From Acidobacteriota bacterium (GTDB taxonomy: Bacteria > Actinomycetota > Acidimicrobiia > Spongiisociales > ZC4RG35): 63,475 nt of DNA. This document shows positions 8,506 to 16,890 of this stretch, piece by piece. The first letter of the stretch is position 1. Every line of letters starts with the position of its first letter. The translations under genes and the position numbers were made by a program. The stretch is from the NCBI GenBank assembly GCA_022573225.1, contig JACZUI010000008.1:1-63475 (forward strand), given 5' to 3'. Under the pieces are notes generated by a model, which saw only the letters and a program-made list of their open reading frames with translations, did no database searches and had not been told where the DNA came from.

Positions 8506-9350
8506 ATAAGACCGGTCGTATCCATCGGCCCATCTATGACCTGAGCACCGAACTCCTCCAGCGCCCCTGTCACGACCGCGGCAGTCTCATTTGTGGCGAA
8601 TGCGATCACTGATGGCCCCGCTCCGGACCTGGCTGCGTGCAGGGCACCTGCCTTTTTGGCCACTCCGATCATCGCGGCCACCTCCGGGCTGAGCGAAGCA
8701 CGTGGTGCCTCGTGGATCTCGTCACCGTGCGCCGCCGCCAGCATCTCGGGGTCTCCGGTGATCAGCCCGGCCGTCAGAGCCGTCACTCGAGCAATCGTAC
8801 GCAGGACACGGTCATGAGGGTGGGTGTCATCGATCACTCGCCTCGCCTTCGCCGTGGGCAAGCGGGTCTCGGGCACGGCCACGATAGGGCGCAACGAAGG
8901 GTGCATCGGAAGTCGAATCGGCAGACCCTCGGCCGGAATCAGGATCAAACCGCCGTATACCGCAGCAGCGGTCTGATCTGCATGTCCTTCCATTTGGGTC
9001 GCAATGCGAAACACCCGGTCGGGCGAGGCCTCTTCGCCGATGGCGCGCAAGGCGGCGGCTGCACCAGCAACATAAGCCGCCGCGCTTGACCCGAGCCCCT
9101 TGGCGATTGGTATTGATGTGTCAACCGTGAGGCGAAGTGGCTGAGAATCGCCCACGACGAGTTGTGCCGCTGCGAGAACACCATCGGGCTCCCCATCCCC
9201 CGGTCGATCGATACCGACATGGTCTACGTGCCAGGCGTCACTGACCTCCGCCGTGACGGTGCAGCGACGTTCGATTGCCATCGCCAAGCGATCGAAGGCC
9301 GGACCCAAGTTGGCTGTGGTCGCGGGTGCCGAAGCGGTGACATGGCTCAT
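8502..9350 (-). CDS. thrB: homoserine kinase (GHMP family)
   Basis: Phosphorylates homoserine for threonine synthesis. SAPATTANLGPAFDRLAMAI is the ThrB N-terminal substrate motif, PIAKGLGSSAAAYVAGAAAA is the GHMP ATP-binding loop, and GAGPSVIAFA is the third GHMP motif. Its 282 residues are slightly short but complete. It stands alone, with thrA and thrC not in the window. It faces cimA, so an isoleucine-route gene and a threonine-route gene lie tail to tail. Confidence 0.9.
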   Translation of the reverse strand: MSHVTASAPATTANLGPAFDRLAMAIERRCTVTAEVSDAWHVDHVGIDRPGDGEPDGVLAAAQLVVGDSQPLRLTVDTSIPIAKGLGSSAAAYVAGAAAALRAIGEEASPDRVFRIATQMEGHADQTAAAVYGGLILIPAEGLPIRLPMHPSLRPIVAVPETRLPTAKARRVIDDTHPHDRVLRTIARVTALTAGLITGDPEMLAAAHGDEIHEAPRASLSPEVAAMIGVAKKAGALHAARSGAGPSVIAFATNETAAVVTGALEEFGAQVIDGPMDTTGLI

Positions 9351-9382
9351 GGGTTGAGCCTATCCACGGTTACCGTCACCTT

Positions 9383-9601
9383 GTGTCCGACCTTCTTGAC
9401 ATCCAAAACCTCTTTCCCGAATTAGTCATAGGGCTCGGCCTCGCCCTTCTCTTCGGCAACGGTTTCGCTTGGTGGAAGCACAGACGAGGCGAGACGCCCA
9501 AAGGGGTAGAGGAGGCCGCCTACCGGCCCGGGCGGGTGCGATTTCTCGTCGCGGTAGGGGTGCTGATGACGGTTTGGGGAGCAGTAACCGTCTTCGCGTG
9601 A
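9383..9601 (+). CDS. small membrane protein of unknown function
   Basis: A 72-residue frame from GTG, with two predicted membrane helices (about 13-31 and 52-71) separated by a basic loop containing WWKHRRGE. It ends 32 bases before tRNA-Gly. I do not recognise a family. The composition supports a real short membrane protein, but the ribosome site is weak. Confidence 0.55.
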   Translation: MSDLLDIQNLFPELVIGLGLALLFGNGFAWWKHRRGETPKGVEEAAYRPGRVRFLVAVGVLMTVWGAVTVFA

Positions 9602-9633
9602 GCCAAAGGCTTTGGTACCCTCGGCCGACACAT

Positions 9634-9704
9634 GCGGGTGTAGTTCAATGGTAGAACACGAGCTTCCCAAGCTCGGAGCGAGGGTTCGATTCCCTTCACC
9701 CGCT
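9634..9704 (+). tRNA. tRNA-Gly (anticodon CCC)
   Basis: The acceptor arms GCGGGTG (9634-9640) and CACCCGC (9697-9703) pair fully. The anticodon stem CGAGC/GCTCG encloses the loop TTCCCAA, giving anticodon CCC, which reads GGG. The T arm AGGGTTCGATTCCCT is canonical. The CCA end is not encoded. Confidence 0.97.
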
Positions 9705-9848
9705 CCCATGGACAACCGGCATACACGAGACCCTGCCCAACGGCCCGGAGCCGAGCCCCGATTCCCCCCACCCGCTCCCATAGACAACCGGCATACACGA
9801 GACCCTGCCCAACGGCTCGGAGCCGAGCCCCGATTCCCGCCACCCGCT
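9705..9848 (+). repeat. two 72-base degenerate tandem copies of the tRNA-Gly 3' part
   Basis: Units 9705-9776 and 9777-9848 are nearly identical to each other. Their second halves match the tRNA from ACACGAG through CGATTCCC to CACCCGCTC, while the first halves (GACAACCGGCATAC) have diverged and cannot form a cloverleaf. With the real tRNA they form three units of about 72 bases. They end just before the dcd start codon. Confidence 0.8.
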
Positions 9849-9853
9849 CCCAG

Positions 9854-10435
9854 ATGATCTTCTCCGACCGAACAATTCGCGAGGCAGTCGAATCAGGCTC
9901 GATAGTCATCGATCCCTACGAGCCATCCTTTGTTCAGCCGTCTTCAGTGGACTTGCGGGTCGGCGACGGTTTCAGGGTGTTCGTCAACCACCGGTACTCC
10001 CAGATAGATCCCCGTTCCCCCCAATCAGACCTGACCCAGTTGGTCGCGGTGGGTCCCGAGGATCCATTCATGCTCCATCCAGGTGAGTTTGTCCTTGGAT
10101 CAACGCTTGAAAGGATCAAGCTCGGCGATGATGTGGTTGCTCGTCTCGAGGGCAAGTCGTCGCTGGGCCGGCTCGGCCTGTTGATACATTCGACAGCCGG
10201 ATTCATCGATCCCGGCTTTGAAGGCCACATAACCTTGGAGTTGTCCAACGTGGCAACTCTGCCTATAGCGATCTATCCGGAGATGAAGATCGGTCAGATC
10301 AGCTTCTATCAGATGACCACCGCTGCCGAATTCCCCTACGGCTCCCCGGAATTGGGCTCTAAATACCAGGGTCAGACCGGGCCGACCGCGAGCCGCTCAC
10401 ATCGTGATTTCGACTCCATGGACGACAAGGACTAG
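9854..10435 (+). CDS. dcd: dCTP deaminase
   Basis: Makes dUTP (or dUMP directly in the bifunctional actinobacterial form) from dCTP for thymidylate synthesis. [13 protein letters not shown] is the nucleotide-binding start. [31 protein letters not shown] holds the catalytic segment and the [10 protein letters not shown] block shared with the Mycobacterium DCD-DUT enzyme. [11 protein letters not shown] is the C-terminal lid. The 193 residues are standard. The start lies five bases after the tRNA-derived repeats, with no Shine-Dalgarno visible, so initiation may be unusual or leaderless. Confidence 0.93.
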   Translation: MIFSDRTIREAVESGSIVIDPYEPSFVQPSSVDLRVGDGFRVFVNHRYSQIDPRSPQSDLTQLVAVGPEDPFMLHPGEFVLGSTLERIKLGDDVVARLEGKSSLGRLGLLIHSTAGFIDPGFEGHITLELSNVATLPIAIYPEMKIGQISFYQMTTAAEFPYGSPELGSKYQGQTGPTASRSHRDFDSMDDKD

Positions 10436-10588
10436 CGCATTCGCGTAGAGTCAATTTGTGCCCAATCTGGCCGTCACGGAGGCGCCGGGTCGACCAGAAT
10501 GGGCGTCAGTAGTCCCCGACCCAATTGAGTACCCTCTTGAAGCCTCCACAGCTTCACGGGTCAGAGACGAACCCCTCCAGCGGCAACC

Positions 10589-11185
10589 TCAGGGTTGCCG
10601 CTCGTCCGAATTACGGTCAGCCGCAGCCTCGATACCGGTGATAATGAGCTCGACCGCCGCGGAGTAGCTCTCCTCAATCTCCACGGGAAGACCAAAACCC
10701 CGCTTCGCCTCCAGATCGAGGAAACCGTGTAGCAGGCTCCTCAAGGCTCTGATCAGATGAACTGCCTCGGACTGTGGAATCCCCATGTCGAGCAGTACGT
10801 GAGCGATTAGGTAGACAGGCTCCGCCATAGCGTCGTAAACCTCGTCATCCTCACCGGGTCTTGGCGCCGGCAGAAACGACTGGTAAAGCCCGGGATGCTC
10901 TTGAGCAAATCGACGATCGGCCCTGGCAAGGGAGCGAAGAGCGTCGGCACCCTCAAGACCGTCAAGCGCCTCCGTGACGATCCCCGTGAATACCCCTGCC
11001 GCGTGAAGGGTGATAAGTCGACGCAGTCCAGGCAGGCCTTCGACGTGGTTGTAGAGAGATGGGGTCTTGATGCCCAACTCGTTGGCGACAAGGGTGAGTG
11101 TCAAGGAGTCGAGCCCATCCCGATCCGCAACGCGCACGGCTGCCGCAACGACATCATCCACATCGATTCCCACCTTGCGGCCCAC
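10589..11185 (-). CDS. TetR/AcrR-family regulator (WHG-type C-terminal domain)
   Basis: The helix-turn-helix is AAAVRVADRDGLDSLTLTLVANELGIKTPSLYNHVEGLPGLRRLI. The 100-residue C-terminal part has the pattern of the TetR_C_33 or WHG group (HPGLYQSFLPAPR and HGFLDLEAKRGFGLPVEIEESY). It is the third gene of a minus-strand set with the SRPBCC and membrane proteins. The tandem palindromes in front of that set are probably its binding sites, making it an autoregulator. Confidence 0.87.
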   Translation of the reverse strand: MGRKVGIDVDDVVAAAVRVADRDGLDSLTLTLVANELGIKTPSLYNHVEGLPGLRRLITLHAAGVFTGIVTEALDGLEGADALRSLARADRRFAQEHPGLYQSFLPAPRPGEDDEVYDAMAEPVYLIAHVLLDMGIPQSEAVHLIRALRSLLHGFLDLEAKRGFGLPVEIEESYSAAVELIITGIEAAADRNSDERQP

Positions 11186-11256
11186 TTAGGAGCCCGATGA
11201 ACAATGTATGGCACTCAACTCGACGAACGGCATTCTCCAGCAGACTCCAAACCCAT

Positions 11257-11691
11257 CTAGCTCGCATTCTCCACGCGCGTCTTCAGGGCTGCATTCATCG
11301 CTTCAAATCCAGCCCTTGTCCCTTTCTCCAAAACCCGAAACAGCAACGGCACGATGATCCCGGTGAAGGTCTCGGAATGAGTCAGTCGAGTACCGCCGTC
11401 GCTCTCCTCCAACTCAAACCTATGACGCCCATCGAAGGTGCCTCGCACGCCGAGATGACCGAGCCATTCGAATACCGAACCGGGAATCACTTCGGTCACG
11501 GTCGGTCTGAAGGTGATCGGTTTGCGACCGGGTTGCTGCATTTTGACCTCGAGGTGCTCACCCGTGTCGATGGTCCCTTTGGCCTCAATGATGAATGGGT
11601 TCCATTCCCCATATCGTTCGAGCTGCGTCAGAACTTCCCAGACATCTGCTGGGCTGGCCTGGATCGTGGTTTCGGTGACAATTCGCCTCAT
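11257..11691 (-). CDS. SRPBCC family protein (polyketide cyclase/dehydrase-like)
   Basis: A 144-residue START-like domain: VTETTIQASPADVWEVLTQLERYGEWNPFI is the family opening, and a hydrophobic strand pattern follows to the long last helix (LEKGTRAGFEAMNAALKTRVE). It overlaps the upstream membrane gene by 4 bases, which implies translational coupling. The ligand is unknown. Confidence 0.85.
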   Translation of the reverse strand: MRRIVTETTIQASPADVWEVLTQLERYGEWNPFIIEAKGTIDTGEHLEVKMQQPGRKPITFRPTVTEVIPGSVFEWLGHLGVRGTFDGRHRFELEESDGGTRLTHSETFTGIIVPLLFRVLEKGTRAGFEAMNAALKTRVENAS

Positions 11692-12101
11692 GTGGAAGAC
11701 GCAGTCGACGACCGAAGACCCACGCTCTGGAGCGCGGCGAACAGTCCGACGACTCCTGAGACCACAGCAAGAAGCGCTGCCCCCTCTGAAGTCATGGTCT
11801 CAGGGAAGACTCCAATCAGAACCACGGCACCCAGCACCCAGACGATGTCAACCATCACAGTCAGCGCCGCGAGCCGGCGATTGATCGGACTTCTCCTCGA
11901 GACGACATAGACGGTCCCACCGAAAACCGCGACACTGACGCCAACAACACTCAACACGAGCGGGGGTACGCCCATGTACGCCCCCAACGGCGTGGAGAAA
12001 ACGAGTGCGATGGCCCCCGTCAGAATGCTGAACAGTCCGTTGCCGGTCAGGGAGTACCGAAGAAGTGTCGCGTCCGGTTGAACCCTATTGATAGTTGTCA
12101 T
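11688..12101 (-). CDS. four-helix integral membrane protein, unknown function
   Basis: A 137-residue protein with about four hydrophobic segments (GLFSILTGAIALVF, LVLSVVGVSVAVFGGTVYVV, ALTVMVDIVWVLGAVVLI, AALLAVVSGVVGLFAAL). I chose the ATG at 12101 because AGGAGG lies six bases upstream, while a longer frame to 12143 would begin inside the first operator. It is the first gene of the TetR-controlled operon. I know no specific function. Confidence 0.75.
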   Translation of the reverse strand: MTTINRVQPDATLLRYSLTGNGLFSILTGAIALVFSTPLGAYMGVPPLVLSVVGVSVAVFGGTVYVVSRRSPINRRLAALTVMVDIVWVLGAVVLIGVFPETMTSEGAALLAVVSGVVGLFAALQSVGLRSSTASST

Positions 12102-12125
12102 TCTCAACCTCCTTGTGGATTTATG

Positions 12126-12162
12126 ACTAACTGCATTAGTCAATGTAACTAATGTTGTTAGT
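12126..12162 (-). promoter_or_regulatory. tandem TetR operators
   Basis: Two identical half-site pairs are present: ACTAA-CTGCA-TTAGT (12126-12140) and ACTAA-TGTTG-TTAGT (12148-12162). Their centres are 22 bases apart, two helical turns, so two dimers could sit on one face. They lie directly upstream of the membrane-SRPBCC-TetR operon. Assignment to the TetR gene at 10589 is inference. Confidence 0.75.
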
Positions 12163-12183
12163 TATCCGCAAATCCTGGTCGGT

Positions 12184-13536
12184 TTAGGTGACATCTCGAC
12201 CGAGGTTGGCAAAACGGGTGAATTCCGGTTGGAACGTCATGTCGATAGGGCCAGTCGAGCCGGCGCGGTGCTTGGCGATGATGATCTCGGCGATCCCCCG
12301 CTTCTCTTGCTCCTCGGGGTGGTAGTACTCGTGGCGATAGATGAACATCACCACATCCGCGTCTTGTTCAATGGAGCCGCTTTCGCGAAGGTCGGAGAGA
12401 CGGGGGCGCTTGTCCTCCCTTGCCTCGAGCGACCGGTTGAGCTGGGAGACGGCGATGATCGGCACCTCGAGCTCTCTCGCGAGGTTCTTGAGGTTCCTGG
12501 TGATCTCCGAGATCTCCTGCTGACGGTTCTCACGGGTAGAGGCCTGCATCAACTGGAGGTAATCGACTACTACCAGCGATAGCCCTCGCCTTCGTTTCAG
12601 ACGACGGGCCTTGGCTCGAATGTCAGTGACGGTGACCACCGGCGAGTCGTCGATGTAGATCGGCGCCTTGTACATCTTCCCGGCGGCGTCGACCACCTTC
12701 TGCCAAAGCGGTCCGAGCTGACCCGAGCGGAGCTTCATCGAGTCGACCTTGCCCACCGAGGAGAGAATGCGTTGGACGATCTCCTCCTTCGACATCTCCA
12801 ACGAGAAGATGGCAATCGGCTTACCGGTGCTAGCAGCATTAGTGGCGATGTTCAGTGCAAGCGAGCTTTTTCCCATACCGGGCCTTCCGGCAATTACCAC
12901 AAGGTTGGCCGGTTGGAGCCCGGCGAGTTTCTTGTCGAGGTCGACAAATCCTGTGCTGAGCCCGGTGAGGTCAGACCCCAGCTCCTCGAGGGCCTCGATC
13001 TGCTCGAGAACCTGGTTGAACATGGGCCCGACCTCGAGAAGCGCCTGCGACGAACGGCGCTCGGCCACTGCGAAGACCGCCTGCTCAGCACGATCCAGAA
13101 CGGAAGCGATCTCCTCATCGATATCGAATGCGATATCGGTGACCGTGCCACCCGCCCGGATCAGCTCACGTCGCTTGGCGTGTTCCTCGACGATTCCGGC
13201 GTAGTAAACGATGTTGGAAGTAGAGGGGACGACGTCAACCAGTCGGGTGAGGTACGCAACACCGCCGATCTTCTCGAGCTCTCCTTTTCTACGAAGAACC
13301 TCAGACGTGGTGACCGCATCTATGGGCTGACTCGTGTCGAAAAGCTCCCGCATGCCCTCGAAAATCGCCTGGTGAGCTGGAACGTAGAAGTCCTCTGGAT
13401 GAATGCGGTCCATGACCTCGTTGACCGCATCCTCCGAGAGAAGAACAGCTCCCAACACCGACTCCTCCGCCTCGCGAGAATGCGGTGGGTTTCGGTATCC
13501 GGGGCGCAACGGCGGTTGTTCGGTCAATTGATCCAT
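12184..13536 (-). CDS. dnaB: replicative DNA helicase
   Basis: Hexameric fork helicase. The N-terminal primase-interaction domain starts at PHSREAEESVLGAVLLSEDAV. The RecA-type core has Walker A AGRPGMGKSSLALNIA, Walker B LVVVDYLQLM and the SLEMSKEEIVQR segment. No intein interrupts the gene. I start at MDQLTEQ (13536) because GAGGA lies six bases upstream. The in-frame ATG four codons earlier is possible. It is preceded by a 300-base spacer after rplI, as in other actinobacteria. Confidence 0.95.
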   Translation of the reverse strand: MDQLTEQPPLRPGYRNPPHSREAEESVLGAVLLSEDAVNEVMDRIHPEDFYVPAHQAIFEGMRELFDTSQPIDAVTTSEVLRRKGELEKIGGVAYLTRLVDVVPSTSNIVYYAGIVEEHAKRRELIRAGGTVTDIAFDIDEEIASVLDRAEQAVFAVAERRSSQALLEVGPMFNQVLEQIEALEELGSDLTGLSTGFVDLDKKLAGLQPANLVVIAGRPGMGKSSLALNIATNAASTGKPIAIFSLEMSKEEIVQRILSSVGKVDSMKLRSGQLGPLWQKVVDAAGKMYKAPIYIDDSPVVTVTDIRAKARRLKRRRGLSLVVVDYLQLMQASTRENRQQEISEITRNLKNLARELEVPIIAVSQLNRSLEAREDKRPRLSDLRESGSIEQDADVVMFIYRHEYYHPEEQEKRGIAEIIIAKHRAGSTGPIDMTFQPEFTRFANLGRDVT

Positions 13537-13548
13537 TGAAGTCCTCAT

Positions 13549-13840
13549 CTACAAGATGGCATGCGCCACTGACATTTCTGAGGTCTTGGCGCGCAAGACC
13601 CCGCCGGGGCGGGGAAGCTGTGGCCGAAGCGCTAGCCGCCGTCAGCGGGGGAAGTGAGCCGAAGATAGACCACGCCGTAGGGTCGGCCAACCTCAATCGG
13701 TGTTTGTTTTTCGCGGTGGAAGACATTGACAGAAAGGCGCGAAAACCGACACTATCTGCGGACTTAAGACCATTCCGTGTGGCCATACAGCCAGATATGG
13801 CGCCAGGAACCTCAGGTAACGAGGAAGAAGGGGGGGTTGT
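13549..13840. other. rplI-dnaB spacer
   Basis: No gene is visible. It presumably holds the dnaB promoter. On the plus strand TTGACA (13726-13731) with ACACTA 17 bases on resembles a promoter, but nothing on that strand follows except the antisense of rplI. Confidence 0.3.
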
Positions 13841-14287
13841 CTAGGCGGGGATGATGTCCAGGGTGAGGGGGAATTCCACCTGTTCGTGAAGCTTCACCTG
13901 GATCTCGTGGAGGCCGATTGCCTTGATCGGCTTGGCCACCTCGATCTGGGTCTTCTCCAGCTCGATGCCAGTGAAACGTTTTACACCCTCCACAACGTCA
14001 GCCACGGAGACCGAGCCGTAAAGCTGTCCCTCGTCGCTGGCCTGAGCAGCAAGCACCACCCGGGTTCCCACAAGCTGGGTAGCGACATTCTCCGCTGCCT
14101 CCTTGGCAAGACGGTCGGCTTCGGTCCTGGCGGTACGGGTTGCCTCAGCCTGAGCGAGCATCCCCTCGCTGGCCGGCACACCCTTCTTCTTGGGGAGCAG
14201 GAAGTTGCGTGCGTAACCGTCCGAGACGTCTACCACATCACCGCGCTGGCCAAGCTCCTCAACATCAGCCGTGAGGATCAGCTTCAT
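13841..14287 (-). CDS. rplI: 50S ribosomal protein L9
   Basis: Binds 23S rRNA domain [37 protein letters not shown] is the L9 N-terminal RNA-binding signature. A long connecting helix of Ala/Glu/Arg residues follows, then the C-terminal domain ([14 protein letters not shown]). The 148 residues are normal. It overlaps rpsR by four bases, so the two are translationally coupled at the end of the rpsF-ssb-rpsR-rplI operon. Confidence 0.97.
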   Translation of the reverse strand: MKLILTADVEELGQRGDVVDVSDGYARNFLLPKKKGVPASEGMLAQAEATRTARTEADRLAKEAAENVATQLVGTRVVLAAQASDEGQLYGSVSVADVVEGVKRFTGIELEKTQIEVAKPIKAIGLHEIQVKLHEQVEFPLTLDIIPA

Positions 14288-14556
14288 CGTGACCCGATAT
14301 AGGGAAGCAGGGCCATCTCACGAGCGTTCTTAATGGCTACAGCCATCTCACGCTGATGGCCAGGGCAATTGCCGTTGACCCGGCGGGGTCTGATCTTGCC
14401 CCGGTCGGAAACGTACTTGCGGAGGACCGCGACGTCCTTCCAGTCGATGTACTCGACCTTCGCCTTGCAGAATGCGCACGGCTTCTGGCGAACCCGACGG
14501 GTATCAGGGCCGCGGCGGCGCTTGGACCGCGGGTTGTTGGTGCTCTTTCTTCCCAT
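14284..14556 (-). CDS. rpsR: 30S ribosomal protein S18 (cysteine-containing, zinc-binding type)
   Basis: Binds 16S rRNA with S6. [45 protein letters not shown] is the conserved core. The CxxC pair and the later cysteine before PGHQ mark the zinc-binding form. Actinobacteria often keep a second, cysteine-free S18 for zinc starvation, which is not in this window. The basic N-terminus (RSKRRRG) is typical. Confidence 0.97.
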   Translation of the reverse strand: MGRKSTNNPRSKRRRGPDTRRVRQKPCAFCKAKVEYIDWKDVAVLRKYVSDRGKIRPRRVNGNCPGHQREMAVAIKNAREMALLPYIGSR

Positions 14557-14573
14557 TGGTTTCTAACTCCTGA

Positions 14574-15032
14574 TCAAAAGGGGGCCTCGTCGGGGCCGTA
14601 GCTCTCACGAGCGACCGGTGCAGGCGGAACATCGCTGCCCTGGCTACCCGCCTGGTTGCCTCCGAACTCACCGCCGGTTCGAGCCGTCTTGTTGACGGTC
14701 GCCGTGGCCCAGCGGAGGGACGGTCCAATTTCGTCGATCTGGATCTCGACGACAGAGCGCTTGTCGCCCTGGTCGGTCTCCCATGAACGCTGCTCCAAAC
14801 GACCGGTCACAATGACCCGGGCGCCCTTCTGAAGCGACTCGGCGGCACTTTCGGCCTGCTCACGCCAAACGGTTCCGTTGAAGAAGCTGGTGTCCTCCTG
14901 CCATTCGCCATCCTTCCCGCGCCAGCGGCGGTTGACCGCCATTCGGATCTTGGCCAGGGCCACTCCCGAGGGGGTGAACCGCAACTCCGGGTCGTCGACG
15001 AGGTTTCCAATAAGTGTGACGTTGTTCGACAT
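14574..15032 (-). CDS. ssb: single-stranded DNA-binding protein
   Basis: The OB-fold domain (VTLIGNLVDDPELRFTPSGVALAKIRMAVNRR) spans the first 110 residues. A Gly/Gln-rich linker of moderate length follows, ending in the acidic tip DEAPF that recruits replication and repair partners. The 152 residues fit the family. Its position between rpsF and rpsR is the standard one. Confidence 0.96.
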   Translation of the reverse strand: MSNNVTLIGNLVDDPELRFTPSGVALAKIRMAVNRRWRGKDGEWQEDTSFFNGTVWREQAESAAESLQKGARVIVTGRLEQRSWETDQGDKRSVVEIQIDEIGPSLRWATATVNKTARTGGEFGGNQAGSQGSDVPPAPVARESYGPDEAPF

Positions 15033-15094
15033 CTGAGATCTCCTCTACTCAACTCTCACGTCCGACTATGCCGGGCTGGTGAGACAGATTCCAG

Positions 15095-15382
15095 TCAGGC
15101 ACCGAGCCTGACGATCTTGTGTCTGACGACTTCATCTGCAAGCGAGAGCATCCGGTCGACCGAATGGAGCGCATCGGGCTCGGCCTGAAACGTCACTACC
15201 GAGTAATAACCCTCCGAGAGATGATCGATCTCGTAGACAAATCGACGTTTGCCCCATAGATCGCGGCCCTCGATAGTCGCACCGTTCTCTGTCAGGTGTG
15301 ACTCGACCTCGGCGACCTTGGCATCGATGTCATCCTCAGCCAGATCTGGCCGATGAATCGTCATGACTTCATATTCGCGCAT
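15095..15382 (-). CDS. rpsF: 30S ribosomal protein S6
   Basis: The 95-residue ribosomal protein pairs with S18. MREYEVMTIHRPDLAEDDIDAKVAEVESHLTENG and LWGKRRFVYEIDHLSEGYYSVVTFQAEP are family signatures. The ATG at 15382 is chosen for its strong AGGAGG three bases upstream; a longer frame to 15478 would run through the leader hairpin. It is first in the ribosomal/ssb operon. Confidence 0.95.
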   Translation of the reverse strand: MREYEVMTIHRPDLAEDDIDAKVAEVESHLTENGATIEGRDLWGKRRFVYEIDHLSEGYYSVVTFQAEPDALHSVDRMLSLADEVVRHKIVRLGA

Positions 15383-15443
15383 ATGACCTCCTATGGACAT
15401 CCGTAGGGACGGCCCCATCACACCGATGGAGCAGGGGTTTGAC

Positions 15444-15468
15444 GCACCACGGCGCGAGACGCCGGTGC
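15444..15468 (-). promoter_or_regulatory. rpsF leader hairpin, candidate S6:S18 autoregulatory site
   Basis: In the sense strand, GCACC-GGCG pairs with CGCC-GGTGC around the loop TCTCG, with a GT bulge on the 3' side and a CCG within the stem. A CCG-containing bulged hairpin in front of rpsF is the published S6:S18 feedback motif in other bacteria. The match here is structural and was judged by eye. Confidence 0.45.
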
Positions 15469-15490
15469 GGAGCCACAATGCTAAACCGCT

Positions 15491-15925
15491 TCAGCCGCTT
15501 TCCACAGTCGAGAGAATGTCTCCCGGCCGAAAGTCATAGGTGCCCTGCGGGGTCTCCAGCACCCACCTGATCGGTCCCGGTGATCCGTGGCTGGTACACG
15601 GCCGTTGCGGGCACGGTTCCATCTCCGCCGTGCCGATCAACAGACCGTTGGCATCGAACCACCAGATGTCGAGTGCCATCGGCGTGTTGAACATCCCGAA
15701 GGAGACGCTCGCGGGCACCTGATAGACAAACAGCATCCCGTCGATGTCGTCGGGGAGTCTCTCCACTTCCATCAGGCCCTGGCGACGTTCGTCGGCATCG
15801 TCGGCAACCCAGACGGAAAGGCCTTCGTCTGAAACCTGGATGTCGGCTTCCGGGAAGAGTGAAACAGACGAGGGGATCGCGCCACTGCAGGCAGCAATCA
15901 CCAGAAAGGCCGCTACTCGGACGAT
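15491..15925 (-). CDS. DUF192 family lipoprotein
   Basis: The domain GLMEVERLPDDIDGMLFVYQVPASVSFGMFNTPMALDIWWFDANG is DUF192, a small beta-barrel domain of extracytoplasmic proteins with unknown role. The lipobox (VIAACSG) requires a hydrophobic stretch before the cysteine. The only usual in-frame start, GTG at 15901, leaves just four residues before that cysteine. The frame stays open upstream and reads VRVAAFLVIAAC after an ATC at 15925 with GAGAGG close by. I therefore propose the ATC as the start, which makes a complete lipoprotein signal and overlaps panB by 13 bases. A sequence error is the alternative. Confidence 0.75.
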   Translation of the reverse strand: MVRVAAFLVIAACSGAIPSSVSLFPEADIQVSDEGLSVWVADDADERRQGLMEVERLPDDIDGMLFVYQVPASVSFGMFNTPMALDIWWFDANGLLIGTAEMEPCPQRPCTSHGSPGPIRWVLETPQGTYDFRPGDILSTVESG

Positions 15926-16761
15926 CGTCCTCTCAACAGTTCGGACGCCACTTCATCCGAAACGTGGTAACTCTCCTCCTCGGCCGGAAAGGCGCCTGTC
16001 TCGACATCGCTGATGAATTCCTTCAAGGCCGACACGGCACCATCAGCGAGGTTGGCGTATGAGCGCACGAACTTGGGATAGTGACCATTACCAAGCCCGA
16101 GAACGTCGTGGAACACCAGGACCTGACCATCGGTCCCGGCGCCGGCACCGATTCCGATCGTCGGAACGTCGACCTCCTTGGTGATGATCTCTCCCAGCAC
16201 ATCTGGCACCCCTTCGATGACTATTGCAAAGCAGCCAGCGACCGCAAGGGCCCGAGCATCTTCGATCATCTCTTCGGCCGCATCGATCAGCTTGCCCTGA
16301 ACCTTGAATCCGCCCATCTCATGGACCGACTGCGGGGTGAGCCCGACATGGCCCATCACCGGTATCTCCGCGGAGAGGATGGCGTCGACCATGGGGAGCC
16401 TCTTGATGCCGCCCTCGAGCTTGACCGCCTCGGCGCCGCCCTCGCGAACCAGCCTCCCTGCGTTTCGCACCGCGTCCTCTGGCGATATGTGAAAGCTAAG
16501 CCACGGCATGTCCACTACCAGTAGAGCGCTGGGCTCGGCTCGCCGCACTGCCCTGGTGTGAAGCACCATTTCGTCCATGCCCACCTCCAGGGTCGTGGAC
16601 ATGCCATGGACCACGTTCGCAACCGAGTCACCCACGAGAATGATGTCGATACCGGCGCGGTCGGCAATCATCGCGCTCGGGTAGTCATAGGCGGTGACCA
16701 TCGAAATCTTGGGACCTCCCTTACGGGCCCTGATCTGGGGGGCGGTGACATGGGCGGCCAT
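15913..16761 (-). CDS. panB: 3-methyl-2-oxobutanoate hydroxymethyltransferase
   Basis: First enzyme of pantothenate synthesis: adds a hydroxymethyl group from methylene-tetrahydrofolate to 2-oxoisovalerate. MVTAYDYPSAMIADRAGIDIILVGDSVANVVHG, PWLSFHISPEDAVRNAGRLVREGGAEAVKLEGG, and GHVGLTPQSVHEMGGFKVQG are hallmark segments with the metal-binding and catalytic residues. I start at MAAHVTAP (16761); the extra 29 residues of the longer frame are not PanB-like. panC and panD are not present nearby. Confidence 0.93.
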   Translation of the reverse strand: MAAHVTAPQIRARKGGPKISMVTAYDYPSAMIADRAGIDIILVGDSVANVVHGMSTTLEVGMDEMVLHTRAVRRAEPSALLVVDMPWLSFHISPEDAVRNAGRLVREGGAEAVKLEGGIKRLPMVDAILSAEIPVMGHVGLTPQSVHEMGGFKVQGKLIDAAEEMIEDARALAVAGCFAIVIEGVPDVLGEIITKEVDVPTIGIGAGAGTDGQVLVFHDVLGLGNGHYPKFVRSYANLADGAVSALKEFISDVETGAFPAEEESYHVSDEVASELLRGRSSE

Positions 16762-16890
16762 GGGACAAGGGTACCCGCCGTCTCGTTTTGTGATCTGTCG
16801 CACAAATGCTCCGAGCCTGTTGCCGAGCGACTTGGCGAGGGCAGGCATCGACGCCAGTCGCTTTTCCTACGACCCCAACAGAACGGATCC

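Noticed and set aside
9422..9787. Minus-strand frame across tRNA-Gly with repeated GAGxGNR peptides
   Set aside because: It is the well-known false frame antisense to a tRNA, amplified by the tandem copies.
13726..13755. Plus-strand TTGACA with ACACTA at 17 bases in the rplI-dnaB spacer
   Set aside because: No gene or structured RNA follows on that strand; such matches arise by chance.
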